Shown here one piece after another: positions 1 to 8,600 of a DNA stretch of 39,060 nt. The stretch covers positions 1-39,060 of the forward strand of contig JBEKLP010000015.1 of assembly GCA_050010135.1 (NCBI GenBank), read 5' to 3'. Numbering within the stretch: the first letter of the stretch is position 1; each line of letters begins with the position of its first letter. This DNA is from FEN-1073 sp050010135. GTDB lineage: Bacteria > Chloroflexota > Anaerolineae > Anaerolineales > RBG-16-64-43. The position numbers were made by a program, and so were the translations under genes. The notes under the pieces are model-generated. The model was not told the DNA's origin and did no database searches. It was given only the letters and a program-made list of their open reading frames with translations.

Positions 1-510
1 GTTTCTGAAATCTGCCAATTGGCGGGCATCAGCAAAGGCGCCTTCTACCATCATTTTCCATCCAAGCAATCCGTTTTCATGGAATTGCTGGCGGAGTGGC
101 TTCGAGGGCTGGATAAGACTTTGGAAGGTTTGCGGAACAACCAACCCGAAGTGCCCCAATCGTTAATCCAGATGTCCGAAATTTTTCCCTCGATCATAAA
201 AGCCGCGGAGGGCCGCTTGCCGATCTTTCTCGAATTCTGGGTCCATGCAACCCGGGATCCGGAAGTATGGAAAGCGGCCATCGCCCCGTATCAAAAATAT
301 AAGGATTTTTTCATACAGATGATGGGGGAAGGAATTTCCGCCGGCTCAATAGTAGAGATGGATAAAGAAACGGCCGCCCTGGCAGTGATGTCCATGGCGA
401 TCGGTTTGTTGCTCCAGGGGATCGTAGATCCTGCTGGATCCGATTGGGCCGGGACGGGACGCGAGAGCATTCGCGTGCTCACCGAAGGATTGACAAGGAG
501 GTCGGAATGA
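1..510 (+). CDS. TetR/AcrR-family transcriptional regulator, 5' end missing
   Basis: The reading frame is open from the first base, so the true start lies upstream. The first visible residues (VSEICQLAGISKGAFYHHFP) match the recognition helix region of the TetR-family DNA-binding domain. The rest is an all-helical ligand-binding/dimerisation domain of roughly 140 residues. Only the first 25-30 residues appear to be missing compared with the usual ~190-200 aa. TetR proteins are usually ligand-released repressors acting on neighbouring genes. Here the stop codon overlaps the ATG of the downstream reductase (ATGA), so the two are co-transcribed and the regulator probably controls this pair. The ligand cannot be deduced. 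Confidence 0.9.
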   Translation, partial: VSEICQLAGISKGAFYHHFPSKQSVFMELLAEWLRGLDKTLEGLRNNQPEVPQSLIQMSEIFPSIIKAAEGRLPIFLEFWVHATRDPEVWKAAIAPYQKYKDFFIQMMGEGISAGSIVEMDKETAALAVMSMAIGLLLQGIVDPAGSDWAGTGRESIRVLTEGLTRRSE

Positions 511-1499
511 ACCTGGTTACGGGCGCCACCGGACACATTGGAAACGTTTTAGTACGAAAGCTTCTGGACGCCGGCCAATCCGTTCGCGCGTTGATCCTAC
601 CCGGTGAGGATACGCTCCCGTTGCGGGATCTGCCCGTCGAGCAAGTGCCGGGTGATGTGCTGGATCCACAGTCGCTGAGCAAGGCGATGAACGGCATCAA
701 CCGGGTGTTCCACCTGGCCGGGATCATCTCCATCCTTCCCGGAAGGAACGATCTGCTCCGCCGGGTGAACGTCGAAGGGACGAAAAATATCGTTGCCGAG
801 GCCAAGCGCAGCGGTGTACAGCGTCTGATTTACACAAGCTCCATCCACGCCATCCAACACGCGCCGCAGGGGGTTTGCATCGACGAACGTCTGCCGTTTG
901 ATCCGCGAAACCCCGTCGGCGAATACGACCGGTCGAAGGCCGAAGCTTCGCTGGCGGTGCAACAGGCCGCGGAGGAAGGTTTGGACTCGGTGATCGTCTG
1001 CCCGACCGGAGTCATCGGACCAAACGATTACCGTCGCTCGGAACTTGGCCAATTGATCCTGGATTGCGTGGAAGAAAAAACCCAATTCTACATCGACGGC
1101 GCGTATGATTTCGTCGACGTGCGTGACGTGGCGGACGGGATGATGCTCGCGGCCGAGAAGGGGCGCAACGGCGAAACGTATATTCTTTCCGGCCAGCGGC
1201 TCAGTGTGAGGAACATCATCGATATGTTGTGGGAGATGACCGGGAAACACTTCACCCGGATTCACATACCGTTTTCCCTGGCCAGAGCCGCGTCGGTCTT
1301 CACACCAATCTACTACCGGCTCTCGGGAACCAAGCCGCGGTTCACGCCCTATTCGCTCTCAACCTTGTGCAGTAATTCCAACATCAGCCACGCAAAAGCC
1401 ACCCGTGAATTGGGATATCACCCGCGCAGGTTGCTCGAAACTCTTTCCGACACGGTGGACTGGTACCGCAGGAATAAGCGGGTGGCGGTTTCAACATAA
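507..1499 (+). CDS. SDR-family NAD-dependent epimerase/dehydratase (extended SDR)
   Basis: 330-residue extended short-chain dehydrogenase. The N-terminal Rossmann motif TGATGHIG (TGxxGxxG) binds NAD(P). The catalytic Tyr-x3-Lys is in YDRSKAEA near residue 153, preceded by the serine stretch YTSSIHA. Family members act on nucleotide sugars, hopanoid/isoprenoid intermediates or dihydroflavonol-like ketones; the substrate here cannot be told. The start is the ATG at 507, because AAGGAGG lies at 495-501 with normal spacing; the frame stays open upstream to 444 but that extension lies inside the regulator gene. It is translationally coupled to the upstream TetR gene. A hairpin with T-rich flank follows at 1641-1671. 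Confidence 0.9.
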   Translation: MNLVTGATGHIGNVLVRKLLDAGQSVRALILPGEDTLPLRDLPVEQVPGDVLDPQSLSKAMNGINRVFHLAGIISILPGRNDLLRRVNVEGTKNIVAEAKRSGVQRLIYTSSIHAIQHAPQGVCIDERLPFDPRNPVGEYDRSKAEASLAVQQAAEEGLDSVIVCPTGVIGPNDYRRSELGQLILDCVEEKTQFYIDGAYDFVDVRDVADGMMLAAEKGRNGETYILSGQRLSVRNIIDMLWEMTGKHFTRIHIPFSLARAASVFTPIYYRLSGTKPRFTPYSLSTLCSNSNISHAKATRELGYHPRRLLETLSDTVDWYRRNKRVAVST

Positions 1500-1640
1500 T
1501 CCGGTAATCCCCCGGCCGAATCCATTCCCCGGGAGAATCCCCGCCGCCCATCGGTTTATCCGACCGGAGGATGCCGTTATCACGCGAGCGATTCTCTATG
1601 CTCCTTTATGTATTGTTTCTTTGAACACACGCCAATCAAA

Positions 1641-1671
1641 TCGTCCGCCGAGAAGAACACCCGGCGGACGA
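1641..1671 (+). terminator. Hairpin terminator between convergent genes
   Basis: TCGTCCGCCG (1641-1650) pairs perfectly with CGGCGGACGA (1662-1671) across an 11-nt loop and is followed by TTTTC. On the minus strand it is followed by TTTGATT. It lies between the 3' ends of the reductase and the DegV gene and may stop transcription from both sides. The rest of 1500-1748 shows no convincing gene. Confidence 0.65.
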
Positions 1672-1748
1672 TTTTCATCCAAGTTGAGTTTCGAAACCCG
1701 ATGGAAATTTACTGCTTCATCGATTGAAGGCTACGGATGAATATCTAT

Positions 1749-2597
1749 TTAAAGCACCGGTTTCGCGAAAAATCCGACAGCCAGTGTTCCCGGGCCCCCA
1801 TGAACGACAATCGCCGGCGGCAGCTCGTAGATCGGCACTTCTTTAATCTCCATCCGCTTCCTAAAACCGTCCGCCAATTCTTTGGCGGTATCCTCAGCGT
1901 CAGCTTGCATCACGCTGAGAAAGGTTCCTTCCCCTTTGGAGCATTCCCCCATCACCAATTCCTGAAGGCGAGCCAGGGCTCGCGCACGGGTCCTTTGCTG
2001 TTCGTATGCTTCGACGCAGCCGTCCAGCAAACGCAGAATCGGTTTAACTTGCAGCATCTCGCCCACCAGCCGCTTGGCCCCCCCGATTCGCCCACCCTTG
2101 TGAAGGTATTCCAGAGTATCCACGACGAAATACGTGCGCTGTTGGATTCTTAAATTCTCCAACCGGGAAAGCAATTCATCCATGGGAACACCCTGCTTGG
2201 CCCAGCGATCGGCGAGCAGGACCGTGGCGCCGAGCGTGCCGGCCACCGTGCGGGTGTCGAGGACGCGGATTCCGGCTCCCGGAAAATCCTGCGCAGCCAC
2301 TTCGGCCGAGCGCAACGTTCCGGAAACGTCCGCCGAGGGGCACAGCACAAACGGGATATCGCCCCGGTCGAGGATTTCCCGGAAGATGGGCGTGTAGAGC
2401 GCGGGTGACGGCGCGGCGGTTTTTGGCAACACCGGCGAGGAGCGCAATTTCTTCAGAAAGAGTTCCGTGGTCAATTCCGTATCGTCGCGGAAGGACTCTT
2501 CCCCAAAAATGATGATTTGGGGGAGGATTGGAATCCCGAGCCGATTGGTGATTTTCCGCGGCAGGGCGCATGTCGTGTCGGCGATGATCCGGATCAT
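1749..2597 (-). CDS. DegV family fatty-acid-binding protein
   Basis: 282 residues. DegV (FakB-type) proteins bind a fatty acid in a two-domain EDD fold and present it to a fatty-acid kinase. Seen here are the opening strand IRIIADTTCALP with the conserved D-(T/S)-(T/S) signature, ILPQIIIFGEESFRDD, the PSPALY segment, LCPSADVSGTLRSA (the family's S-x-L-S-GT loop in a variant form) and DTLEYLHKGGRIG in the middle. Start choice: ATG at 2597 has GGAGG about five bases upstream. The same frame stays open to 3452, but that region is antisense to alaS and carries no DegV homology. The gene is divergent from alaS across ~140 bp. No kinase partner (FakA) is present in the window. Confidence 0.88.
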   Translation of the reverse strand: MIRIIADTTCALPRKITNRLGIPILPQIIIFGEESFRDDTELTTELFLKKLRSSPVLPKTAAPSPALYTPIFREILDRGDIPFVLCPSADVSGTLRSAEVAAQDFPGAGIRVLDTRTVAGTLGATVLLADRWAKQGVPMDELLSRLENLRIQQRTYFVVDTLEYLHKGGRIGGAKRLVGEMLQVKPILRLLDGCVEAYEQQRTRARALARLQELVMGECSKGEGTFLSVMQADAEDTAKELADGFRKRMEIKEVPIYELPPAIVVHGGPGTLAVGFFAKPVL

Positions 2598-2685
2598 TCC
2601 AGCCTCCATTGTTGCGATTCGGTTTCGTCGATGCACTATGGATTCTACACCCGGCCGTGGAAACCGTTCCCGTGGGGGTCGCGGA

Positions 2686-2715
2686 TTGCCTTCCGCCTCC
2701 CCTCTCGCGTATAAT
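2686..2715 (+). promoter_or_regulatory. Predicted alaS promoter
   Basis: TTGCCT at 2686-2691 and a perfect TATAAT at 2710-2715, separated by 18 bp. The expected start of transcription near 2722 leaves a ~17-nt leader carrying the GGAGG ribosome-binding site at 2730-2734. A leader this short leaves no room for a T-box or riboswitch. Confidence 0.6.
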
Positions 2716-2738
2716 CCGTGCACCCTTTTGGAGGATGG

Positions 2739-5537
2739 ATGCCAAAACGTAAAACCGATCGCAGCGAGCCGGCCAAGGCGCGCAAGACGGAGTTCCGCTC
2801 CGGCGCGCAAATCCGCCGGGATTTCCTCGACTTTTTTGCCAAGCACGGCCACACCGTTGTTCCTTCGGCTTCGCTCGTACCTGGCAACGACCCCACCCTG
2901 CTGTTCACCAACGCCGGCATGGTCCAATTCAAGGATGTTTTTCTCGGAACCGATAAACGCTCCTATAGCCGGGCGGTGGATTCGCAGAAATGCATGCGGG
3001 TCGCCGGTAAGCATAACGATCTCGACGAAGTCGGACGCGACGATACCCATCATACGTTTTTCGAAATGCTCGGCAACTGGTCTTTTGGGGATTACTACAA
3101 GAAGGAAGCCATCGCCTGGGCATGGGAACTCCTGACCGGCGTTTGGGGATTGCCCGCGGACCGGCTCTACGTAACCTGTTTCCGCGATGAAAAGGGGGAG
3201 ATTCCCCGGGACGAAGAAGCCTCCGAAATCTGGCGGGCGCAGGCCGGGCTCGACCCAGCCCACGTGCTTTTCTTCGGCCGAAAGGAAAATTTCTGGGAGA
3301 TGGCCGACACCGGCCCCTGCGGCCCCTGCAGCGAAATCAGCATCGACCGCGGCGAAGACACATGCGATATGAAAAACGTTCCCGGCCACGTCTGCGCCGT
3401 CAACGGCGATTGTCGGCGGTTCACCGAACTTTGGAACCTCGTGTTCATCCAATACAACCGCACCGGGCCCAGCGATCTTTCTCCGCTGCCCGCCAAGAAC
3501 GTGGACACGGGCATGGGCCTCGACCGCGTGACGGCGATCCTGCAGGGTGTGAACTCCAATTACCGCGCCGATCTATTCTGGCCGCTGATCGAGGCCACGC
3601 AGCAGCTGACCGGACATTCCGACAAGCAGCGCGAAGCGAACTTTACGCCCTACCGGGTGATCGCCGACCACGCCCGCGCCGCCGCGTTTTTGATCGCCGA
3701 CGGCGTGGTGCCCGGGAACATCGGCCGGAATTACATCTGCCGGATGATCATCCGCCGGGCAGCGCTCTTCGGCGGAAAACTCGGGCTGACCGAACCGTTC
3801 CTGGCCAAAGTGGCCGAGGCAGTCGTCTCCACATACCATGAGGCGTATCCGGAACTCGCGCGGCACAGCGAGGCGATCTATACCGCGCTCACGATGGAAG
3901 AACGCCGCTTCCGCAAAACGGTGGACGTGGGAATCGACAATCTCCACGAGACGCTCTCCGACCTCAAGCGCCAGGGACAATCTGTTTTGAACGGGCATCT
4001 CGCATTCGATTTGTACGCTACGTACGGCCTTCCGCTCGAGATCACCCGCGACGTGGCCCGCGACCTGGAAATGGAAGTGGACGCGGAAGGATTTCGCAAG
4101 GCGATGGACGAACACCGCGAGGTGTCCGGAGCCGGACAAGCCATGGGCGAGATGACCGGAGCGGATGCGGCGCGTTACCGAACCGTTCTCGAGGAACTCA
4201 AGAACGAGGGGATGCTTCCGGAGAATGGCGTCGAATATGACCCCTACTCCACCTTCCAAATGGAGGAGCCGATCCTGGCCCTGCTCAAGGATGGAAAACG
4301 CGTTCCACGGGTCGGCGAAAACGATACCGTGGAAGTGATCCTCCCGCGCGTGTGCTTCTACGTTGAATCCGGCGGACAGGTGGCCGATATGGGCTCCCTG
4401 TGGATGCCCAAGGCCGAAGAGGCGACCGAAGCCGCTTGGGACATCGACGTTGAGGAAGTGGTCCGTCCCGTCGGCGGGTTGATCGTGCTGCGGGGAAAGG
4501 TAAAGTCCGGCCATCCCGCACAGGGCGATCTGGCCACGATGGAAGTGGACGAGGAACGGCGCTGGGGCATCATGCGCAACCACACCGCCACCCACCTGCT
4601 CCACGCGGAATTGCGCTACGTCCTCGGGAATCATGTCCGTCAGGCGGGCTCGCTGGTTGCGCCGGACAGGCTCCGGTTCGATTTCACCCACCACAGCATG
4701 ATCAGCCAGCAGGACCTGGAGAAAATCGAGCGCTACGTCAACGAGGCGATCCTGGCCAACTACCCCGTCACGACGACCGAGGAGGCCCGCGACGACGCCG
4801 TGGGCAAGGGGGCGATGGCGCTGTTTGGAGAAAAGTACGGCGAGACCGTGCGCACCATCTCCATCGGCGAGGAAGGAGAGCCGTTTTCCTACGAACTTTG
4901 CGGCGGCACGCATGTTTTCCAGACGGGCGACATCGGCATGTTCCTGATCGTTTCCGAGAGCAGTGTGGCTTCCGGCGTGCGGCGCATCGAGGCGGTCACC
5001 GGCCATGCGGCGGTGGCACTCGCTCAGGAGCGAAGCCGGACCCTGCAAAATATCTCCGCCTACCTCGGTGCAGCGCCGGAGGAAGTGGACCGAAAGGTGC
5101 TCGAAAACATGGGCGAACTGGACCGGCTGCGCAAGGAGAATCAGCGCCTGCGGCAGGAGATGGCCCGTTCGGAATTCGAGGCTTCGCTTGCGCAAGTTGC
5201 GACCATCGCCGGCGTCCCGGTCTTGGCAGTGAAAGTGACGCAAGCCAACGCGGAAACGCTGCGCCTCCTTGCCGACTCGTTCCGGAGAAAGTATTCCAGC
5301 GGGATGGCGGCTATTGGTTCGATCGCCGACGAAAAACCGATTGTGGTGATTTCCATCAGCGACGACCTGATCGCGCGCGGGCTCAGCGCCGACGAATTGG
5401 CACGGGCGGCGGCCAAACTCCTGGGCGGAGGAGGAGGCGGCCGGCCCAACTTGGCCCAGGCCGGCGGGACAGATCCCAACCGGCTGGCGGATGCAATGCA
5501 ATTCCTACGACACGCCGCAGAGGAAAAATTGGTCTGA
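2739..5537 (+). CDS. alaS: Alanyl-tRNA synthetase
   Basis: 932-residue class II aminoacyl-tRNA synthetase that charges tRNA-Ala and edits mischarged Ser/Gly. Catalytic core at residues ~20-270 (PTLLFTNAGMVQFKDVFLG; HHTFFEMLGNWSFGDYYKKEA; GPCGPCSEI; NTGMGLDR-type motif 3 as VDTGMGLDRV). The editing domain carries the zinc motifs HTATHLLH and CGGTH. A coiled-coil linker and a C-terminal domain ending in the glycine-rich GGGGGGRPNLAQAGG follow. An 18-20 residue basic N-terminal extension (MPKRKTDRSEPAKARK) precedes the conserved start. ATG 2739 is preceded by GGAGG; a GTG at 2718 in frame would precede the SD and is less likely. First gene of a four-gene unit with the baseplate-J-like gene, ruvX and mltG. 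Confidence 0.98.
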   Translation: MPKRKTDRSEPAKARKTEFRSGAQIRRDFLDFFAKHGHTVVPSASLVPGNDPTLLFTNAGMVQFKDVFLGTDKRSYSRAVDSQKCMRVAGKHNDLDEVGRDDTHHTFFEMLGNWSFGDYYKKEAIAWAWELLTGVWGLPADRLYVTCFRDEKGEIPRDEEASEIWRAQAGLDPAHVLFFGRKENFWEMADTGPCGPCSEISIDRGEDTCDMKNVPGHVCAVNGDCRRFTELWNLVFIQYNRTGPSDLSPLPAKNVDTGMGLDRVTAILQGVNSNYRADLFWPLIEATQQLTGHSDKQREANFTPYRVIADHARAAAFLIADGVVPGNIGRNYICRMIIRRAALFGGKLGLTEPFLAKVAEAVVSTYHEAYPELARHSEAIYTALTMEERRFRKTVDVGIDNLHETLSDLKRQGQSVLNGHLAFDLYATYGLPLEITRDVARDLEMEVDAEGFRKAMDEHREVSGAGQAMGEMTGADAARYRTVLEELKNEGMLPENGVEYDPYSTFQMEEPILALLKDGKRVPRVGENDTVEVILPRVCFYVESGGQVADMGSLWMPKAEEATEAAWDIDVEEVVRPVGGLIVLRGKVKSGHPAQGDLATMEVDEERRWGIMRNHTATHLLHAELRYVLGNHVRQAGSLVAPDRLRFDFTHHSMISQQDLEKIERYVNEAILANYPVTTTEEARDDAVGKGAMALFGEKYGETVRTISIGEEGEPFSYELCGGTHVFQTGDIGMFLIVSESSVASGVRRIEAVTGHAAVALAQERSRTLQNISAYLGAAPEEVDRKVLENMGELDRLRKENQRLRQEMARSEFEASLAQVATIAGVPVLAVKVTQANAETLRLLADSFRRKYSSGMAAIGSIADEKPIVVISISDDLIARGLSADELARAAAKLLGGGGGGRPNLAQAGGTDPNRLADAMQFLRHAAEEKLV

Positions 5538-5567
5538 AGCCGGAGTCGGTATGCCGGACGGACGGCC

Positions 5568-6995
5568 ATGAAAGAACAAATTCTTTCTCTCGAACCTACC
5601 GACGACCTGCAATCGCTGCGGGACAAAATCACCCGCGTGCAAGCGGGACGGTTGATACTGTTGTGGCCCGCCCTGACAGAACCGATCAACCGCCGGCTGG
5701 ACTTTGCGCTTTTATGCCGTTGGGCTGCGATGGCCGGATCGGAATTGATCCTGGTCAGCGCCGATCCGGAAGTCCATCGGTTGGCGGCGCAAACCGGAAT
5801 CCCCTGCTATCTCAGCCTCAAGGAAACGGCGCTTTACGGACTTTCATCCCATGACCGCGATTTATCCGGCGGTTTATCGGTCCGGCAAACACAGGCGCGG
5901 CCTCCCGCCCCGCTCCGAATAAATTTTTCAGACCGACATTCGCCCGCCGTCCGGATGGGTGTTTTCGACGCGGCGATTCTATCGTTGATGCTTCTCTTTC
6001 TTTTGCTACTCCCTTCCGCCAAAATCCACGCTGTTTTCCCAAGCCGCGCGATTGAGGTATCCAAACCGCTCGATTCTTCTCTCTGTGCTTCACTGAGCAC
6101 ACATTTGGAACTCTCTTCCCGCCTGGAAACCACAGGATTTATTTTTGTTCCCATTGCCTATGCGAAGGGGATTGTTTTTTTAACCAACAAATCAGCCCGT
6201 ATTCTCAATCTTCCCACCGGATTGAGGGTTTCCTCAAAAGGCAGCATATTCCTCGAAACGACCGAAGGGGTGATCCTCCTGGCAGGGAAGTCGCAATCGG
6301 TCGCAGTCCGCGCGGTCAAGCCCGGTCCGTCCGGCAATCTCGCCGCCGGAGCAATAGACCGCGTGGAAGGGCCGCTCGCGCTCTCGATTGAGGCAACGAA
6401 CCCTGAGCCAATTTCTGGTGGTGCGCAAGCCTGGCGCAGCGCGGTTGCACAAGCCGATCTCGATGCTTTGCGCACCTCGTTGACCGATCAGGCCCGTCAG
6501 GAAGCGACAACCGGTATGCAGAACCTGGCGACAGCCGGCCGGACTCTTGTGGAAAAATCCATGCAAGTGCAGTTCGACCCGCTGGATGCTGCGGATTTCC
6601 CCGTTAATACGCCTTCCGATACTGTCGGCCTGACGTTGCACGCGACCGCCACCGCATGGGAGTGCCCCACCGATATCGTCCGATCCCGCGCGCAAGATGC
6701 GCTCATCTCCGGGCTCACCGCAGGCGAGACGCTCTCTCCCGCGAGCGTCACCGTACGGCTTGAGGAAAACGCACAGGGCGCATTCGATCTGCATGCGTCC
6801 GGCCTGGCAGTGAAAATCCCCGATCCCAATGCGATGGCTCTGGCACTGCGCGCGCGCACTCCAGGACAAGCAGCCGCGATTATGCGCTCCCGATTCGGCG
6901 CGCGCAGTGTCGCGGGATTGGATCTATGGCCGGTGTGGATTCCGGTGCTTCCGCTCTTCCCCTATCAAATCGAAATCGCGGCGGGAATCGGATGA
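5568..6995 (+). CDS. Baseplate J/gp47-like membrane protein of unknown role
   Basis: 475 residues. Residues 1-85 form an alpha/beta-looking domain (LILLWPALTEPINRRLDF; ELILVSADPEVHRLA). One strong transmembrane segment follows at about 126-148 (VFDAAILSLMLLFLLLLPS). The C-terminal ~300 residues resemble baseplate J/gp47-type beta domains: LPTGLRVSSKGSIFLETTEGVIL, then the AVRAVKPGPSGNLAAGAI and PEPISGG signatures. In phages this fold builds the tail baseplate. Here it is membrane-anchored, sits among housekeeping genes and has no phage neighbours, so a cell-envelope role is more likely; that is inference. It ends in a 4-nt ATGA overlap with ruvX and starts 30 bp after alaS. No clear ribosome-binding site precedes ATG 5568. 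Confidence 0.7.
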   Translation: MKEQILSLEPTDDLQSLRDKITRVQAGRLILLWPALTEPINRRLDFALLCRWAAMAGSELILVSADPEVHRLAAQTGIPCYLSLKETALYGLSSHDRDLSGGLSVRQTQARPPAPLRINFSDRHSPAVRMGVFDAAILSLMLLFLLLLPSAKIHAVFPSRAIEVSKPLDSSLCASLSTHLELSSRLETTGFIFVPIAYAKGIVFLTNKSARILNLPTGLRVSSKGSIFLETTEGVILLAGKSQSVAVRAVKPGPSGNLAAGAIDRVEGPLALSIEATNPEPISGGAQAWRSAVAQADLDALRTSLTDQARQEATTGMQNLATAGRTLVEKSMQVQFDPLDAADFPVNTPSDTVGLTLHATATAWECPTDIVRSRAQDALISGLTAGETLSPASVTVRLEENAQGAFDLHASGLAVKIPDPNAMALALRARTPGQAAAIMRSRFGARSVAGLDLWPVWIPVLPLFPYQIEIAAGIG

Positions 6996-7414
6996 AAAGC
7001 CTCGCGGTGGATCCTGGATTGAAAAAGATCGGGCTGGCAGTGAGCGATTTCAGCGGCACGGTCGCGCGGGCGCTGACGGTTTTCGAGCGAGGTTCTCTGC
7101 AGCAGGATTGCGTCCGGATTCTGGAAGTGGCCCATTGTGAAAAAGCGGAGCGGATTTTCGTCGGAAACTCCCACGAAGCGGGGACTCGAATGAACGAGCA
7201 GGCCCGGTTCACGCATAAGTTGCTCGCTGCCTTGCGCGCGGCCACCTCCATCCCCGTCATCCTGTATGACGAATCCTTCTCCACGCAACGCGCCCAGGAG
7301 GTCCTGGCAGAGCGTGGCAAGGGGCGCAAGTTACGCCGCGCCCCAGACGACGCGCTGGCCGCTGCGGCATTTCTACAGGAGTATCTCGATGACCAAGCGG
7401 ACAAACCGGCTTAA
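6992..7414 (+). CDS. ruvX: Putative pre-16S rRNA nuclease / Holliday junction resolvase-like (YqgF/RuvX)
   Basis: 140-residue RNase H-fold protein of the YqgF family, which takes part in 16S rRNA 5' maturation and was earlier proposed as a Holliday junction resolvase. The first acidic residue is in SLAVDPGLKKIGLAVSD, followed by FVGNSHEAGTRMNEQA, then the acidic YDESFSTQRA and PDDALAAAAFLQEYL. All these match the family's metal-binding positions. The length is typical. It overlaps the upstream gene by ATGA and the downstream mltG by 26 nt, so it is in the middle of a tightly coupled operon. Confidence 0.93.
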   Translation: MKSLAVDPGLKKIGLAVSDFSGTVARALTVFERGSLQQDCVRILEVAHCEKAERIFVGNSHEAGTRMNEQARFTHKLLAALRAATSIPVILYDESFSTQRAQEVLAERGKGRKLRRAPDDALAAAAFLQEYLDDQADKPA

Positions 7415-8555
7415 CCCGTTTGGAACGTACACCCGATGGATCGGTGCGATGTTCCTGGGAGGAATCCTCCTGGCGCTTTTGGCCGCCGGATTGATGCTTC
7501 TGCTGAGCGAGGATTCCGGTTCGCCGTTGCCGTCCGCGGCCGGGGACCTCTCGACATTTAATCTGATTTATCTGCGGGCGTATTTACGCTTCAATTACGA
7601 TTCACTGAATCTGCCTTCCGCCCATACCGATGGGGTGTTCGAGGTGCAACAGGGCGAGACAGCAACGGAAATTTGCGCGCGGTTGAAGCAAGAAGGGTGG
7701 GTCGGGGATTCGAATTTGATCTGCCGCTACTTGCATTACACCGGCGGCGACCGTTCGATCGGTTCGGGGATGTTCCTCATCCAAGCCGGAGAAAATCCGG
7801 CACAGATCGCCGATTCGCTGTCGAATGGGGAAAGCAAAATCCGACAGGTAACCGTGTTTCCCGGCTGGCGGCAGGAGGAGATCGCTGCCGCGCTTCCCGC
7901 AACCGGAGTTTCCATCACCCCCAACGATTTCCTCTCATCAGCCGGCGGACGCCCCGACAGCAACGGCAGCCTGGCGTCCCTCTATGCGGAAATTCCCTCC
8001 TGGGCAACCTTGGAAGGATTTCTCTTCCCCGCGGAATACCGGGTGGTTCCAGGGGAAACGGCGGATCAATTCGTCGAGCGGATGGTGTTGAATTTTCAGC
8101 AGTCGCTTCCCGCCGGATGGCAGTCGGCGGTGAAATCCGAAGGGTTAAGCGTCTACCAGGCGGTCACCCTGGCCTCGATCATCCAGCGCGAAGCTGTGGT
8201 GGAGGAGGAAATGCCGCTGATCGCGTCGGTATACTACAACCGTCTGAACCTGGGGATGCGTTTGGAAGCGGATCCCACCGTGCAATACGCGCTGGGATTC
8301 CAATCCGACCGCGGCGGATGGTGGACCAATCCACTCTGGCCTGCGGACTTCGGTCTCGATTCTCCGTACAATACTTACCTTTATTACGGATTACCGCCTG
8401 GACCGATAAGCAATCCTGGATCGGCAGCGCTACAAGCGGTCGCCGAGCCGGCTCAAACTTCTTACCTGTTCTTCCGAGCTGCCTGCGACGGTTCCGGCCG
8501 ACATAACTTTGCGGAGACTTACATCCAACATCTGGCCAATGCGTGCGGGGGGTAG
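7389..8555 (+). CDS. mltG: Endolytic murein transglycosylase MltG (YceG-like)
   Basis: 388 residues. MltG cleaves nascent glycan strands in the membrane and is thought to end peptidoglycan chain growth. A short cytoplasmic tail is followed by one membrane anchor at about residues 16-36 (IGAMFLGGILLALLAAGLMLLL). Next come a LysM-like region (VFEVQQGETATEICARL) and the catalytic YceG domain with SVYQAVTLASIIQREA (catalytic Glu in the QRE/QxE motif), YYNRLNLGMRLEADPTVQYALG and GLPPGPISNPG. The ATG at 7389 has AGGAG at 7377-7381. The frame is open to 7266 but that part overlaps ruvX in another frame. Last gene of the alaS unit. Confidence 0.95.
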   Translation: MTKRTNRLNPFGTYTRWIGAMFLGGILLALLAAGLMLLLSEDSGSPLPSAAGDLSTFNLIYLRAYLRFNYDSLNLPSAHTDGVFEVQQGETATEICARLKQEGWVGDSNLICRYLHYTGGDRSIGSGMFLIQAGENPAQIADSLSNGESKIRQVTVFPGWRQEEIAAALPATGVSITPNDFLSSAGGRPDSNGSLASLYAEIPSWATLEGFLFPAEYRVVPGETADQFVERMVLNFQQSLPAGWQSAVKSEGLSVYQAVTLASIIQREAVVEEEMPLIASVYYNRLNLGMRLEADPTVQYALGFQSDRGGWWTNPLWPADFGLDSPYNTYLYYGLPPGPISNPGSAALQAVAEPAQTSYLFFRAACDGSGRHNFAETYIQHLANACGG

Positions 8556-8572
8556 AATATGAATCTCTATAA

Positions 8573-8591
8573 CCGCGATCGTCGATCGCGG
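8573..8591. terminator. Perfect hairpin between convergent mltG and DUF1015 genes
   Basis: CCGCGATC (8573-8580), loop GTC, GATCGCGG (8584-8591). It sits 17 nt after the mltG stop and 9 nt after the DUF1015 stop on the other strand. No T-run follows on either side, so it may be a processed 3' end or a weak terminator rather than a canonical one. Confidence 0.4.
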
Positions 8592-8600
8592 CTACAAGTG

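Noticed and set aside
1405..1740. Frame of 111 codons after the SDR gene
   Set aside because: It starts inside the SDR gene out of frame and reads through a terminator hairpin; no ribosome-binding site.
2598..2738. T-box or riboswitch ahead of alaS
   Set aside because: The predicted promoter leaves only ~17 nt of leader, too short for such an element.
1749..3452. A 567-codon minus frame containing DegV with a ~285-residue N-terminal extension
   Set aside because: The extension is antisense to alaS, has no domain-like features, and GGAGG marks ATG 2597 as the start.
3573..5501. 642-codon open frame antisense to alaS
   Set aside because: Long shadow frame of a GC-rich conserved gene; no promoter, start signal or protein-like motifs.
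5568..6995. Prophage remnant
   Set aside because: Only a baseplate-J-like fold is present; the gene is coupled to alaS/ruvX/mltG and no other phage genes or att-like repeats are seen.
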